Of a stretch of DNA of 64,000 bases, positions 53,311 to 63,628 are shown piece after piece. Made by a program: the position numbers and the translations under genes. The stretch covers positions 281,001 to 345,000 of the forward strand of contig JAHDVF020000230.1 of assembly GCA_022606425.2 (NCBI GenBank). Direction: 5' to 3'. The DNA comes from Lepidostoma basale. Lineage: Eukaryota; Arthropoda; Insecta; Trichoptera; Lepidostomatidae. A model generated the notes under the pieces. The model searched no databases, was not told the origin of the DNA, and saw only the letters and a program-made list of their open reading frames with translations. How positions within the stretch are numbered: position 1 is the stretch's first letter; each line of letters opens with the position of its first letter.

Positions 53311-55235
53311 AAAATAGCATCACAGATTTTTAAAACTTCAAACATAAAACTACCAAAAGAACAGAAAATGAAAGTCAAAAACCAAATCAAGGATGTACTC
53401 AAGAACTGTGTTGAAAAATCAGCGTTATGTGATGGGGTAACAGTAAATGAGATGACCGCAGCCATTAAGTCCCTAAAAGCTGGAAAAGCTACTGGTGCTG
53501 ACGGAGTCATGCCCGAGTTCCTAATTCATCTCGGTGAGAAAGCACAAGAATGGCTTGGAAACTTTTTCACTGACATACTCAATAACGGTAGACTCCCAAA
53601 GGCTTGGCTAGAGGCTAGGGTAATAGCGATCTTTAAACCTGGAAAACCATCAAATGAACCTAAAAATTACCGCCTCATCTCTTTACTCTCTGTGATTTAT
53701 AAATTATTTGAACGAGTTATAGCATGTAGAATAAACCCTATAATCGACAAAGTTTTACCCGTTGAACAGGCCGGGTTTAGAGAGGGAAGAAGCACAGGTG
53801 AACAGGTTCTGTCACTGACAACACATATCGAAAACGGTTTCCAGACACAACACAAGAGTGGAGTTGTGCTTTTCGATCTGTCAGCGGCGTATGACACTGT
53901 GTGGAAGCAAGGACTCCTCCTGAAGTTTGCTAAAGTAATTCAGTGCAGGGCAACAACCAAGCTCCTGGAACAAATGCTTTCCAACAGAAAAATCAAAGTC
54001 TGCCTGAACGACAAGATAAGCAAACACCGCATCCTACAGAACGGACTACCGCAGGGATCGGTTTTGTCCCCCACTCTTTTCAACCTCTATACCTCGGACA
54101 TTCCACAAACAAGCTCCCGCAAATTCATCTACGCAGATGACATTGCTCTGGTGACGCAAGACAGATGCTTTGGCAAAATGGAAGGAACGCTCAACGGTGA
54201 TCTTGAAATACTCTCTGAGTATTTCAAAACATGGCACCTCACCCCGAATCCATCAAAGTCAGCCTCAATTGCGTTTCACCTCAACAACCGGGAAGCTAAG
54301 AGGAACTTGAAGGTTGAAATGTGCGGTCACACTATTCCTCCTGAGCCTGCTCCCAAATATTTGGGCGTTAAGCTGGACCGAGCGCTGACATTTAGAAGCC
54401 ATATTGAAGCCACAAAAGGAAAGGTAAAAACCCGGAACAATATTATTTCAAAACTAGCCGGTACTACATGGGGTAGTGACGCCAGGACCTTGAGGACTTC
54501 GGCAATGGCTCTAGTGTACAGTGCGGCGGAATACTGTGCACCTGTCTGGGCTCGCAGTGACCACTGCGGGAAGCTGGACGTGGAGCTCAACAAATCAATG
54601 CGCACCATCACAGGAACCGTTAGGTCTACACCAGTCCAGTGGCTCCCAGTCCTGTCTAATATCACTCCTCCACCTCTGCGTAGATCCCTGGCATCAATCA
54701 AGCTGGTTGATATAGTGCGTAGAAACCCGCTTCTTCCTGCTTTCAAGGACATATTCCAACACCCCGATAAGCGTCTCAAGTCTAGAAACCCCATCTGGAC
54801 GGTTGATGATCGCTGTAGGGATGTTGAGGCAAATTGGAAGTCCATATGGGAGGAGCACGCCGTGAAAAATCACCAACTAGTTGCTGTACCACACCAGGAG
54901 GCACCAGGTTTCAGTCTCCCAAGGGGGCTGTGGACGACCCTAAATAGGATCCGAACAGAGCAGGGACGGTGCGGCTTCCTCATGCATAGATGGGGACTTA
55001 CTCCATCTCCTGGATGTGACTGCGGGGCGGAGAGCCAGACTATCCGGCACATTGTGGAGGATTGCCCCACCAGAAGATACCCTCCTGGCCTTGATGACCT
55101 TCACAGAGCCACGCCAGGAGCAGTGAAGTGGATGGAGGGTCTGGATCTTCGCCTGTGACGCGGCCCAATGGCCCAGAAAAAAAAAATTTTTTTTGCCGCC
55201 ATACGCAAAGTAAAGTAAGTAAGTAAATAAATGGT
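53311..55235 (+). mobile_element. LINE-K, 5'-truncated non-LTR retrotransposon
   Basis: The open frame continues upstream of ATG 53368 to about 53311, where TA-rich flank begins. After the stop at 55158 there is a short 3' UTR with A9 and T8 runs and a GTAAGTAAGTAAATAAATGG tail. No second copy is seen in the window. The uninterrupted frame indicates a recent insertion. Confidence 0.85.
53368..55158 (+). CDS. reverse transcriptase of LINE-K (jockey/CR1-like), N-terminally truncated
   Basis: Copies element RNA into DNA by target-primed reverse transcription in the nucleus. The frame of 596 codons has no defect and is open upstream of the first ATG, which is only the first methionine left by truncation. 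Residues 1-60 hold the AIKSLKAGKATGADGVMPEF fingers block. Residues 168-179 are LFDLSAAYDTVW (motif A aspartate). 226-245 is GLPQGSVLSPTLFNLYTSDI (motif B). 253-261 is FIYADDIAL (motif C, catalytic YADD). About 330-460 is the thumb (PKYLGVKLDRALTF, SAAEYCAPVWARS). The C-terminus has a Cys/His block (C535, C550, C552, H561, C566), common in CR1/jockey-group elements. The endonuclease domain is missing, so it cannot be autonomous. Clade placement is by eye. Confidence 0.88.
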   Translation: MKVKNQIKDVLKNCVEKSALCDGVTVNEMTAAIKSLKAGKATGADGVMPEFLIHLGEKAQEWLGNFFTDILNNGRLPKAWLEARVIAIFKPGKPSNEPKNYRLISLLSVIYKLFERVIACRINPIIDKVLPVEQAGFREGRSTGEQVLSLTTHIENGFQTQHKSGVVLFDLSAAYDTVWKQGLLLKFAKVIQCRATTKLLEQMLSNRKIKVCLNDKISKHRILQNGLPQGSVLSPTLFNLYTSDIPQTSSRKFIYADDIALVTQDRCFGKMEGTLNGDLEILSEYFKTWHLTPNPSKSASIAFHLNNREAKRNLKVEMCGHTIPPEPAPKYLGVKLDRALTFRSHIEATKGKVKTRNNIISKLAGTTWGSDARTLRTSAMALVYSAAEYCAPVWARSDHCGKLDVELNKSMRTITGTVRSTPVQWLPVLSNITPPPLRRSLASIKLVDIVRRNPLLPAFKDIFQHPDKRLKSRNPIWTVDDRCRDVEANWKSIWEEHAVKNHQLVAVPHQEAPGFSLPRGLWTTLNRIRTEQGRCGFLMHRWGLTPSPGCDCGAESQTIRHIVEDCPTRRYPPGLDDLHRATPGAVKWMEGLDLRL

Positions 55236-55648
55236 TTGAAAGTTAGTTGGTAAGCCAGCAAACCCAACATTACTTCCGTTACGCATAAGCATACGACTTC
55301 TCAAATTGAATGAGAATTTTAATATAATAATATTTTGAAAAAAACTTGTTTTTTAAAGTCTCCGGACATTTATTAAGGAAAATCCTAATATTATACTCGA
55401 ATCCTAATATTATATTATACTAAAACTCCATATTAAAAAAATTAAGGTACCCAGCGGTAAGTGAAACACATCGGGAATAAGAAACAGACTGACGACCATA
55501 GTCGTATAGCTTCGGTTTCGAAAAATGTCGCTTCTGTAATTCATACACATTCACATACTTCTCCCTAGATATCGGGCTTTTACAGCATCGCGCGACAGAG
55601 TTAGCCAAAAATGGCCTACAGTCTCTTGTCCATATAAATTGAAACTAC
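55236..55648. other. no recognised gene
   Basis: AT-rich; small frames only. Confidence 0.35.
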
Positions 55649-55830
55649 CACGAACACATCACGCAGCCCTGTTTAACTGTTTAACACTCATATCTTCATT
55701 TAACCTAACACTGGCAGTGCTTCCTTCGTAGAGGGAAGCAACTGCACGTATCAGTTTTGTGTTTATTTCGTATTTAGACGATATTCATCACAGTTTTTTT
55801 CTCTATTCACTCGATCGTCGATAATAGTTA
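55649..55830 (-). mobile_element. LINE-A, palm-domain fragment
   Basis: The minus strand gives RVNREKKL-like, NIVxIRNKHKTDTCSCFPLY-like and EGSTASVRLNED-like text, then KQGCVM-like (motif B) near 55660. It matches 43800-43970. Confidence 0.65.
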
Positions 55831-56084
55831 AACTATTTGATTACGAATAGAAACTGTTCTGCCTCCTTCATTCCTTTGGGAAAATGAAAAATGTTTTTGA
55901 AAACACCCAGGTTCAACTTTGTGCGGCAAGCAAAAATTTTGAAGCGCGTATATTGCCAATACTAAAGTACGGCTTAGAGCCACCTAGATAAAAGTGTACA
56001 TATACGACACCCATTCTCGCAGAGGATTCGGCGTGTGTCTCTGAAATAAAATAAGTAATGAAGAAATTAGACGTAGATCGTGGC

Positions 56085-56240
56085 AGAACATTACATTGTA
56101 TTTGGTCCAGTGTAGAATTTACGTGACAATAAAAGGGCAGGAGTTTAGCTACTTATAACATTCCATGAGAATCACTATAACAGCTATACCCTTTACTTTG
56201 ATTTGGTTCGCGTTGTATTGATGTAAAGAGCCAAAGAGCC
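56085..56240 (+). mobile_element. SINE body and tail
   Basis: TTTGGTCCAGTGTAGAATTT, ACGTGACAATAAAAGGGCAG, GAGAATCACTATAACAGCTA, ACTTTGATTTGGTTCGCGTT, TGTAAAGAGCC. Head lost. Confidence 0.7.
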
Positions 56241-57064
56241 AAGAGAGAAAAGGGCTGAAGAAGAAATAAAAAATAATTAGAATGGTTAAATCATATCCCT
56301 AAAATATGTAGTTTTACAAAAGCCTTCACTAAAATAAGAATGTGGGACCACAAAGTTAATTAATAATGAGACGCAAAGTTGTCTTTTCGCTCGTTCTATA
56401 TTAATTTTCCCCAAATAACAAGTATCTAATATTAATGTGATGAGGTTGTGTGATCGCCTCAAACCCACTGTAAACAAAACAGATGCGGTGTTTATTATTA
56501 ATGTAACCCTCAGATGTATTTCCCGGGAAGCTGAAGGAAGATAAATATGCGGTTTAATGAGCAAAATATCGCAACCCCAATGATATGACATACGATATTC
56601 CAACGAGGAACTGTTCTGATTTAAGCCTACTATATGTTACAAATATTCATATACAAGTAGAATAATAATATTCCCAAATTAGGTTAACCCCGTATAGACT
56701 CAATTTAATTACAAATATGTTTTTATTATAGTACTAAGGGTATTAATTTTCATTATAACAAAAACAATATCTGTGTGTTATTTTAGTTCAAGAGTTTTCA
56801 CCATGACATGAATCCGGATATAGGTCTAGGGCATAGAAGACTAAGATTCAAGCCTGGACACGAATCAGTTCTATTGTTTCTGTTTATGTTATATATTGCA
56901 GTATTGGGTACAGAGCAAAAGGAACAAAATGCGCTGCTGGTCTTTGAAAGGAAGGTGTTCAGAATTAAATTCTTGGGCCTTTTTGTAAAGATGGAGTGTG
57001 GAGAGTGAGATAAAACCAGGAACTGGAAGGTCTTCACAACGAGCCCAACACAGTGAAGTTTTTA
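56241..57064. other. no recognised gene
   Basis: Frames at 56286-56603 (-) and 56808-57008 (+) have no recognised domain. Confidence 0.35.
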
Positions 57065-57270
57065 AAAAATACCTCGTCTGAGATGGTTGAGATACCTCCA
57101 GCGAATGGAAGATGATCGAATTCCAAGAAATATTCTCAATACACGACCAGATGGAAAGCGAAGTGTGGGAAGACCAAAACTGAGGTGGATAAATTATGTG
57201 GAGGGGAACCTCAGAGCAATTGGTGTTATAAGCTGGAGAATGCGGGCGATGATTGAAATTTCAAAAGTCA
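57065..57270 (+). mobile_element. LINE C-terminal coding fragment
   Basis: LRWLRYLQRMEDDRIPRNIL, NTRPDGKRSVGRPKLRWINY, VEGNLRAIGVISWRMRAM: the RWLGHVxRMEDxRIPKK / GRPKLRW / WRxxAMDR blocks of an insect LINE reverse transcriptase. Truncated on both sides. Confidence 0.7.
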
Positions 57271-57284
57271 TCAGCAAATAAGAG

Positions 57285-58490
57285 AAATTTTGAAGACATT
57301 TGATATATCATTGAAGAAGATTGTGAAAAGAAGCGGTCCTAATATGGAACCCTGTGGTACTCCAGATGAAGTGTGTAAAGCTGATGACTGATACAGTCCA
57401 TATGATACGTACTGCATTTGAGAAAACAAATAACTAAAGAAGAGTCTCAGCAAAAGTTTGGTTAAGCCCATTATCTGAAGTTTTAGAATTACCAGTTGGT
57501 GGTCCACTTTATCAAATGCCTTAAAAAAATCACTGTACGAACAGTCTTCTTGGGCACCTTTATCAAAAGCCTTGGTGACATAATTCTTAAAAATCATTAA
57601 ATTTGTGGTTTTCGAGCGGCCTGATCTAAATCCATGTTGTTAATTTATGATGAAGGGTTCAATTTGAGCATTAATAAAATTATGGATTACTGCCTCAAAT
57701 ACCTTAGCGGGGGAAGATAAGATCGCCACTGGTCTATAATTTTCAACACACGATTTGGTACCCTTCTTAAACACCGGATAGATTGTGGAAATATTCCAGA
57801 GCTCCGGAGAGACACCCGTAAGTAGTGAACAATTGATAATTATCGACAGTGCTTTCCAAAGGATATGGTTACAACCTTTCAAAATAAAGGTTGGAACAAA
57901 GTGTGAACCCAGAGACAACGAATTCTTTAACCGATTTATTGACTATACGTCACATTCGGTGACAAAATCCAAAAAAATAATTTGAGCCCCCCTGGTCACA
58001 TTTGGAGGATATTTCAATTTGGTGGTTGATCATGGTGGATATTTAAATTTGAGGTAGAACTAAACACAGATTCAGTGAAGGCATTCGCAACCTCGATATT
58101 GTGAACTTCTTGGCCTTTCCAGGTCATTGAATCGATGATACCGCCATCCTGACGCTTAGAATTTTTGTTTTTTTCCAAAAATCATTGGATTTCTTTAAAA
58201 TGTCGGTCCCAATATTTGATACATATTGTTTGAAAGAAGAGCTCGCTTTACGTTTGACCGTGGCTTGATAATAACTGAAGAGATTGTAGTAATCTAGGTT
58301 ACCTGAAGACTTCCATTTCTTGTGGTGTTTATATTTTATTCTGATGTCCCTGATAAGTTAACGAGAGAACCACCTCGGATATCGCCTATCAGTGACAGCT
58401 GGAGGTTTCTTAGGAAAGCATAAATCAAAGCACGAATACGAAGCATCGTAAAAATACTGCAGGATATTTATTTTTGGATTACAATCCGAA
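57285..58490 (-). mobile_element. jockey-like LINE, linker to palm domain
   Basis: Minus-strand order: LIRDIRIKYKHHKKWKSSGN and YYNLFSYYQATVKRKASSSF (58230-58360, the linker after the endonuclease), KKSNDFWKKTKIL, then LGSHFVPTFILKGCNHILWK, STIYPVFKKGTKSCVENYRP, SSPAKVFEAVIHNF (fingers), a frameshift region, SDFFKAFDKVDHQLVILKLQ (motif A), SSGVPQGSILGPLLFTIFFN (motif B), DISNVFKIS, ending before motif C. Several stops and shifts. Truncated at both ends. Confidence 0.85.
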
Positions 58491-58589
58491 ATCTAACTGG
58501 TATTCGAGTACAGACATATTTTCAAACTGCATAATATGGTAAATCAAAACGGTCTGCCAAATTGACAGCTAGTGCAGTGATCAAATAAC

Positions 58590-58800
58590 ATGTCAGTCAC
58601 GCAGATGATCCACGATCCCACGCGTGGGGCGGGGGCTCATTGCGAATTCGGAAATGCATATTGCGCCCATAAATTAGATAGGCGTTTAGTTTCCGCTTTG
58701 TCGCTACCCGAGTTAAATACCCCATCGCCGAGTACGGCGAGCTCCGCATGCCACCGGCGAAATATGATCCCGGGGTCATTTAATTAGATTCGAGGGGTGA
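58590..58800. other. GC-rich islet without repeat similarity
   Basis: About 210 bases with CpG-rich sequence (CCACGCGTGGGGCGGGGGCT, GAGTACGGCGAGCTCCGCAT, CCGGCGAAATATGATCCCGG) inside strongly AT-rich DNA. It matches none of the element families. Both strands have short open frames without motifs. A conserved non-coding or promoter-type element is possible. Confidence 0.35.
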
Positions 58801-58839
58801 CATTTAAATAATTACATAAGTTATAAGCTAGAATACAAA

Positions 58840-59440
58840 ATGCACAATGGTGTTCTTGATCTGACCCTAATGTGTGAAAATGAAGCGTGAAACTGGGAAC
58901 AGAAATATGTTTATAGAATAAACGCAGTAGAAAGTTTTCTTAGAAGAATGTGTGATAACTAACTAACTAACCATCACGCCGTCTCCCCGAAGGGGTAGGC
59001 AGAAAGAATGGACTGCCACACCTTTCTTTCCTGACATATTTCTCTCGCTTCCTCAACATTCATACATCGTGTCATGCACGCGCGTCGATTTCTGACTCCT
59101 CACATGGCCGACATTCAATATTTGATTTATTTGATCGTGCCACGTTTTCCTTGGTCTTCCTCTATTTCTGGTACCATTTACATCATTAACATATATTTTT
59201 TTTACCATTCTTTCTTCATTCATTCTTTCCATATGTCCAAATCATCTTAATGATCCTTTCATTATTTTGTTCATGACACCATCATTCGCACCGCATTCAC
59301 TTCTTTTATTATCTATTATTATTATCTTCTTATATGTGTGATAAACTTGTATAAAATAGAGTATTAAATGCAAATACCATATAATAAGTGAATACAGTAC
59401 GAAAATGTAATGAAGAAAATAAGGAAAAAATAATTATTAT
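58840..59440 (+). mobile_element. LINE-A remnant split by an inverted LINE-A insertion
   Basis: The left part reads VHNGVLDLTLMCENEA-NWE, NAVESFLRRMCD, stopping at 58957. The right part (59334-59440) resumes with CVINLYKIEYxMQ-like and KKIRKK-like text. The interruption is described separately. Confidence 0.7.
58958..59333 (-). mobile_element. nested LINE-A insertion, 10-bp target duplication
   Basis: ATGTGTGATA occurs at 58948-58957 and 59334-59343. The 376-bp insert begins (opposite strand) ACTAACTAACTAACC and CATCACGCCGTCTCCCCGAA. It encodes, on the minus strand, RSECGANDGVMNKIMKGSLR, WFGHMERMNEE, NDVNGTRNRGRPRKTWHDQI, LNVGHVRSQKSTRVHDTMYE and CQERKVWQSILSAYPFGETA. One of the better-preserved LINE-A ends. 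Confidence 0.88.
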
Positions 59441-59539
59441 TTGAAATCTCATGGTAGAAGTTCATTGAAAATAATAATAATAATAAAATATATGTAAAAA
59501 ATCTTTATAAAATATATATTAACTTAAAATCTACTAATG

Positions 59540-59600
59540 TTTGTGTCCTCGTCCGGTTTCCGCAGCTCGCTGCCATTTTCTGGTGAATTGAAGCCGGTTG
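59540..59600. repeat. family-H hammerhead-like repeat, partial
   Basis: 59551-59582 on the minus strand reads CCAGAAAAT, GGCAGC, GA, GCTGCG, GAAACCGGAC. Compare 44903-44935. Confidence 0.5.
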
Positions 59601-59649
59601 AAGACAAGATTTATACTAAATATTCATTTTTAAGAGATATTTTAAAACT

Positions 59650-60215
59650 TATTTTTATATTCATTATTAACAAAATAATGAAAGGACAATAAGATGGTTT
59701 GAACACATGGAAAAAACTTATATTTATAATGGTAAATGACGTAAATGGAACAAGATATAGAGAAAGACCTTGGAAAACGTGTTACGATCAAATCAATAAA
59801 ACATTTAATGTCAGCCACCTTAGGAGTCGGAAAAAAATATTTGGGTGCATTACACGATGTATAAAATCGCACTGTGAGTGTAAAACCGACGTAAGTGGAA
59901 ATATACAGTTTGGAGATATGGGAGTTTAAACATTTCATATTGCTTGGAAAAACTGTTTTTTTTTTTAATAAACTAATGATTTTCGGTTTATAGGTATATT
60001 ACTATAAACCAAAAATCATTGGTTTATTTTTAGAAAACAGTTTTTCCAAGCAATATGAAATGTTTAAACTCCCATATCTCCAAACTGTATATTTGCACTT
60101 ACGTCGGTTTTGCACTCACGGTGCGAAATGTTGATGTAGGGAGAAATGTAAGTCAGGAAAAAACCGTGTGGCGGTCCATTCTGTCTGCTCACCCCTTCCG
60201 GGATACGACGTGTAG
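59650..60215 (+). mobile_element. LINE-A remnant with a foldback element inserted
   Basis: The left part (59665-59867) has NKIMKGQ-DGLNTWKKL, NDVNGTRYRERPWKTCYDQI and NKTFNVSHLRSRKKIFGCIT, ending at RCIK. The right part (60126-60215) continues NVDVGRNVSQEKTVWRSILS, AHPFRDTTCR. The 258-bp foldback lies between. Confidence 0.8.
59868..60125. mobile_element. foldback/MITE element with ~115-bp inverted arms
   Basis: Begins CGCACTGTGAGTGTAAAACC and ends GGTTTTGCACTCACGGTGCG. The arms run inward through ACGTAAGTG, CAGTTTGGAGATATGGGAGT and GGAAAAACTGTTTTTTT to a short centre near 59997. AAAT at 59864-59867 and 60126-60129 is a likely target duplication. It disrupts LINE-A coding sequence. No coding capacity. 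Confidence 0.88.
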
Positions 60216-60217
60216 GT

Positions 60218-60650
60218 ATCGGGCACGTAATAAAACAAAACTTCGCATTTATAAAATACTTATTAGACCAGACTTGATATACGATGACGTTCTTCGTGGC
60301 CAAGTGACTGCCACACCGAAGGTCCCGGTTTCGATTCCCAGCGATGGCAGTGTGATTGTTACACTGTCTTTGGTCTGGTGTAGAATTCACGTGAATAGCG
60401 ATATGTTAGCTACCTGTCATGAGAATCAATGTGATAGATTTACCCTTTACATCGATTTGGCTCGCGCTGTAATGATGTAAAATGCGATTCAACAAAATAA
60501 TTTTAATAATTTGGAGCGGAGACCTGGACGCTCAGTACTGTGGGTTCTTACAAGATGCGATTTTTTAAGCTCAAAACCCTGAGAGGAATTTTTGGACCAG
60601 TTTGCGAGGATAACAGATAACATATGGCGACGCCGAGTTGTACGTACTAC
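60218..60650 (+). mobile_element. LINE thumb-domain fragment split by a SINE
   Basis: Left: RNKTKLRIYKILIRPDLIYD (60218-60288). Right (60515-60625): GAETWTLSTVGSYKMRFFKL, KTLRGIFGPVCEDNR, stop. Together they match the KxxLYKTLIRPVLTYGxETW ... FERKxLRxIFGPVCED order of insect LINE proteins. The SINE at 60289-60510 separates them. Confidence 0.75.
60289..60510 (+). mobile_element. tRNA-derived SINE inserted in a LINE
   Basis: TTCTTCGTGGCCAAGTG, CACCGAAGGTCCCGGTTTCG, ATTCCCAGCGATGGCAGTGT, GTAGAATTCACGTGAATAGC, TTTACATCGATTTGGCTCGC, ATGCGATTCAACAAAATAAT. Part of the A-box region is deleted. Confidence 0.82.
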
Positions 60651-61035
60651 CTATTCAACCAGCTGGATTTTGTTTAAAAATTCGTACACAATTTGACATT
60701 ATAATTTTATGTTTCTTTTTAAATTCTAGTGAACTTTAATAATTGCTACTCATATGTCTAAGACCACCCTCGATTTCATAAAACTTTTTTTAAATATGTA
60801 ATAATCACTAAATTTTATTTATACCTTAAATGGTTCAAGTAAAGTAGGCACTTAGTAAAAAAAAGTAGGCAGATTCGTTCAATATGTCGTATAAAAAGAA
60901 AATACATACCTTTTTTTTGGTACTTAGTGATACTATTTCACTTCAACCATTCGATTTTATTTTATCACGCAATTTGTTAAAAACATATAATTTAAAGAAA
61001 AAATGTCGTACGACTGTTTTTTTATATGTTTGTTT
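60651..61035. other. AT-rich, nothing recognised
   Basis: No gene or shared repeat. Confidence 0.4.
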
Positions 61036-61039
61036 TTAG

Positions 61040-61345
61040 AGCATTTCTTCTTCTTCTTCTTCTTCTTTTGATAGATCTGACGATCTGTGACACAGAAATC
61101 ATATCTCGTCGGATGATGAGATCCAGCTGTCCCTCCATCTCTTAGGCGGTCTTCCAGGTGGGCGGTGTCCGGAAGGGATTTCATAGGCGGCTGTATATGC
61201 GAATCTGTCACCATCCATTCGGGCTACATGGTCCCTCCAGTATCTTCTTCTGGATCTACTCCACTGAACGATATCCTCTATTTCGCAGGTTTTCCTTATG
61301 TCTGCGTTGCGGACACGATCTCGGAGGGTTTTTCCAGTAATAGGA
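61040..61345 (-). mobile_element. LINE-C, C-terminal coding end with (GAA)n tail
   Basis: The minus strand reads ITGKTLRDRVRNADIRKTCE, IEDIVQWSRSRRRYWRDHVA, RMDGDRFAYTAAYEIPSGHR, PPGRPPKRWRDSWISSSDEI, stop, then GAAGAAGAAGAAGAAG. Frame intact over about 80 codons; 5' truncated inside the thumb region. Confidence 0.85.
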
Positions 61346-61564
61346 CCTTCATCATTTAGAGCATTTAATTGTATTAAATTTGCTTAAAAGTTAATTCCAT
61401 TCATATCATATGATTGAAATGAAAATAAAAACAAGCAACGTCGAAAAATACATGGCATTACCAAAATAATTCCTTACTCTTGAAACAGTTCGAAGCGAAA
61501 ATTTTATTGAAGTCGAAAAATCATGCAAGTAGTGTGTCACCATGTATGAATAAAGATTATTTTC

Positions 61565-61650
61565 GGTAGGTTTTTCAGCTTACAAAAATATGGCGTCCCA
61601 TCCTTTCAGCCTATCTCTCCTTAAATATGGCGTGATGGTTAGGTAATTAG
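61565..61650 (+). mobile_element. LINE-A/element B 3' end scrap
   Basis: GGCGTCCCATCCTTTCAGCC, TATCTCTCCTTAAATATGGC, GTGATGGTTAGGTAATTAG. Confidence 0.5.
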
Positions 61651-61689
61651 TTCATTAGGTACAACCGATTAATCTGGATATTGACATAC

Positions 61690-62640
61690 CAACGATTTCA
61701 GCAAATTTTATCTGCTAGCATTATTCTGTCGTAAAGAAGAAATGTTTTTCGATTACGATATTCGATCTCAAATATGTAATAATTAGGATTCGGAATTGAT
61801 ATAAAATGCATATTTTTTTCTTGGGCTTCGCTATCTATAAGCAGCCGTCTTTGTGTTTATATACCCCCTTTAGCCTTTGTTATTAGGGAATATAAAAGCA
61901 TATTTCAGGGTTCCCGGGGTGAGAACAATTAAATGATATATTTTTGCCCATTATGTAAATTTCAATAGTGTCCCTTCTGGAACTTGCTACTGTTGTGACA
62001 AGGAAATCTGGATATGGCGGAGAAGATACCCTGATATGAGGCAATGTAGCCTATATGTTGAAAGCCAGAGACCGTTCGAAAGTGTGTTATACTAAAATAC
62101 TGTACGTCACTTGTTTAGCCCCGTGGTGAACTTAGTCAACTTATAATATCTATCGAAGAAATTTATGAAACTGTTGTTATGAAATATAGTCAACTAATCT
62201 ATCGAAGAAATATGGAAGCAGTTAATAATTTTAAATTACAGCCAGCGTATATGCATTTTCCTAGCTCGGGCGCTTGTGGTTATATAAACGTACATTATAC
62301 TTTTGCAATTTTCCAGTAGATGGCAGTATTAAACATTGCATGAACCTTTTTAACATAAAATTTTATCTGCTAGGATCGTCGTTAACATAAAAATATTTTT
62401 TTCCATTACAACGTTTGATCTCAAATATGTATTTTACTAGGTATTAACTTTATGAAACTTAGTCAATTAATCTATCGAAGAAACATGGAAGCAGTTAATA
62501 ATTTATAAATACAGTTTCCTATCTCAGGCGCGTGATGAATTAAATGTCTATTAAACTTTTACGATTTTTCGATAGATGGCAGTGTTAAAACATTGCATGA
62601 AAAACGTTCTCGTATATCGGCTAAATCATTACGTACATAT
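61690..62640 (+). repeat. diverged tandem duplications, ~273-bp period
   Basis: AGTCAACTAATCTATCGAAG with GGAAGCAGTTAATAATTT occurs at 62188 and again at 62461. TAGATGGCAGT...TTAAA..CATTGCATGAA recurs at about 62320 and 62573. TTTTATCTGCTAG...GATCTCAAATATG occurs at about 61707 and 62361. No coding frame. Confidence 0.7.
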
Positions 62641-63317
62641 TATGTAAAAGTTTTTATTACATTCACATAAAAAAAACATGTTTTTTTGTTATGTGAACAT
62701 TCGATTTAGATTTCTATTTACAATTTATTGTACTTTTTAAAAAGTGAACGAAATTTAAAACAAAATAAAAACTGTAGAGACCTTCTTACCGACTAGATAT
62801 ATCGTTAATCTTATCCGCTGTATCTTTTGTTTATCAATTAGATAAACAATTCAATTGGCAATTATAAATAATATCTGAGTTTTAGAGTTATAATTCGTAA
62901 AATTTATTGTTCACAAACATCCCGAAGTGACATACCTACATTATAATATTTAGTTTTGTGAGTTTTTTCGCAATGAGTGACAAAATAAAACTTTTTAATT
63001 TGCTGACAATTTTCTAAACGGATTAAAATTATTCCAGTAAGTACCTTAGATGCTTTTTGTTAAGTAAAAATTCATTTTCTTATCAAACCTATGATGCCTT
63101 CAACAGGATAAAGTAATTTTTTAAGACGATTATATCAATTTGAAAATGCGACAAGTAGGACGCGTTATTGGTTCTTTTGTATAGTTCTGAAATGTGGATC
63201 TAGAAAGTGAACACTGTGTTTAAAAGCAGTAGAAATGTTGAAAAAAAAGAAAGTTGATATGCAGTATGCGAGATCATATCAAGGTCGTACTAATTGCCAA
63301 TCCCGATGAAAATTGTT
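62641..63317. other. AT-rich; possible LINE scrap at 63160-63290
   Basis: TATAGTTCTGAAATGTGGAT at 63180 resembles a decayed LYGSETW codon string. The evidence is weak and nothing else is seen. Confidence 0.25.
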
Positions 63318-63324
63318 TTAATGT

Positions 63325-63525
63325 TTGGCGCGTCTACTGCGAAAAGAGAAACACCGTCTTCTCCAAATGATCCTTTCGGGAAAAAAATATGGTGATGAAG
63401 AAGTCGTCAGGAGGCAATATGAAAGTTTTGACTGGAATGGTACTGTGGATAAACATTTCGGACATTCGATTATCCCGAATGAGCTAAAAAAAAATGGTCG
63501 CCAGCCATTTATTTCGACCATCTAA
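63325..63525 (+). CDS. unrecognised short open frame
   Basis: 66 codons: MARLLRKEKHRLLQMILSGK, KYGDEEVVRRQYESFDWNGT, then FGHSIIPNELKKNGRQPF. Composition is less AT-rich than the flanks and looks protein-like, but no domain is recognised. It could be the remnant of a gene or transposon ORF, and the opposite strand is open too. Confidence 0.2.
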   Translation: MARLLRKEKHRLLQMILSGKKYGDEEVVRRQYESFDWNGTVDKHFGHSIIPNELKKNGRQPFISTI

Positions 63526-63608
63526 TTTTCAAGATTGAGCTAAAAAAAACGTCGACGACGGCCATATCAAAAATTTCATACAAATGCGTCACGAGAAGTC
63601 TCCCCATC

Positions 63609-63628
63609 ACGAAAGAGTCGACTCTTTC
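63609..63628. repeat. perfect 20-bp palindrome
   Basis: CGAAAGAGTCGACTCTTTCG equals its own reverse complement. Related GACTCTTT and GAGTC strings recur at 63660-63720 beside CGCTCACTCGCTCACTCG, a pattern like the subterminal repeats of DNA transposons. Confidence 0.6.

Noticed and set aside
54327..54845. 172-codon minus-strand frame in LINE-K
   Set aside because: Antisense shadow of the LINE-K reverse transcriptase frame.
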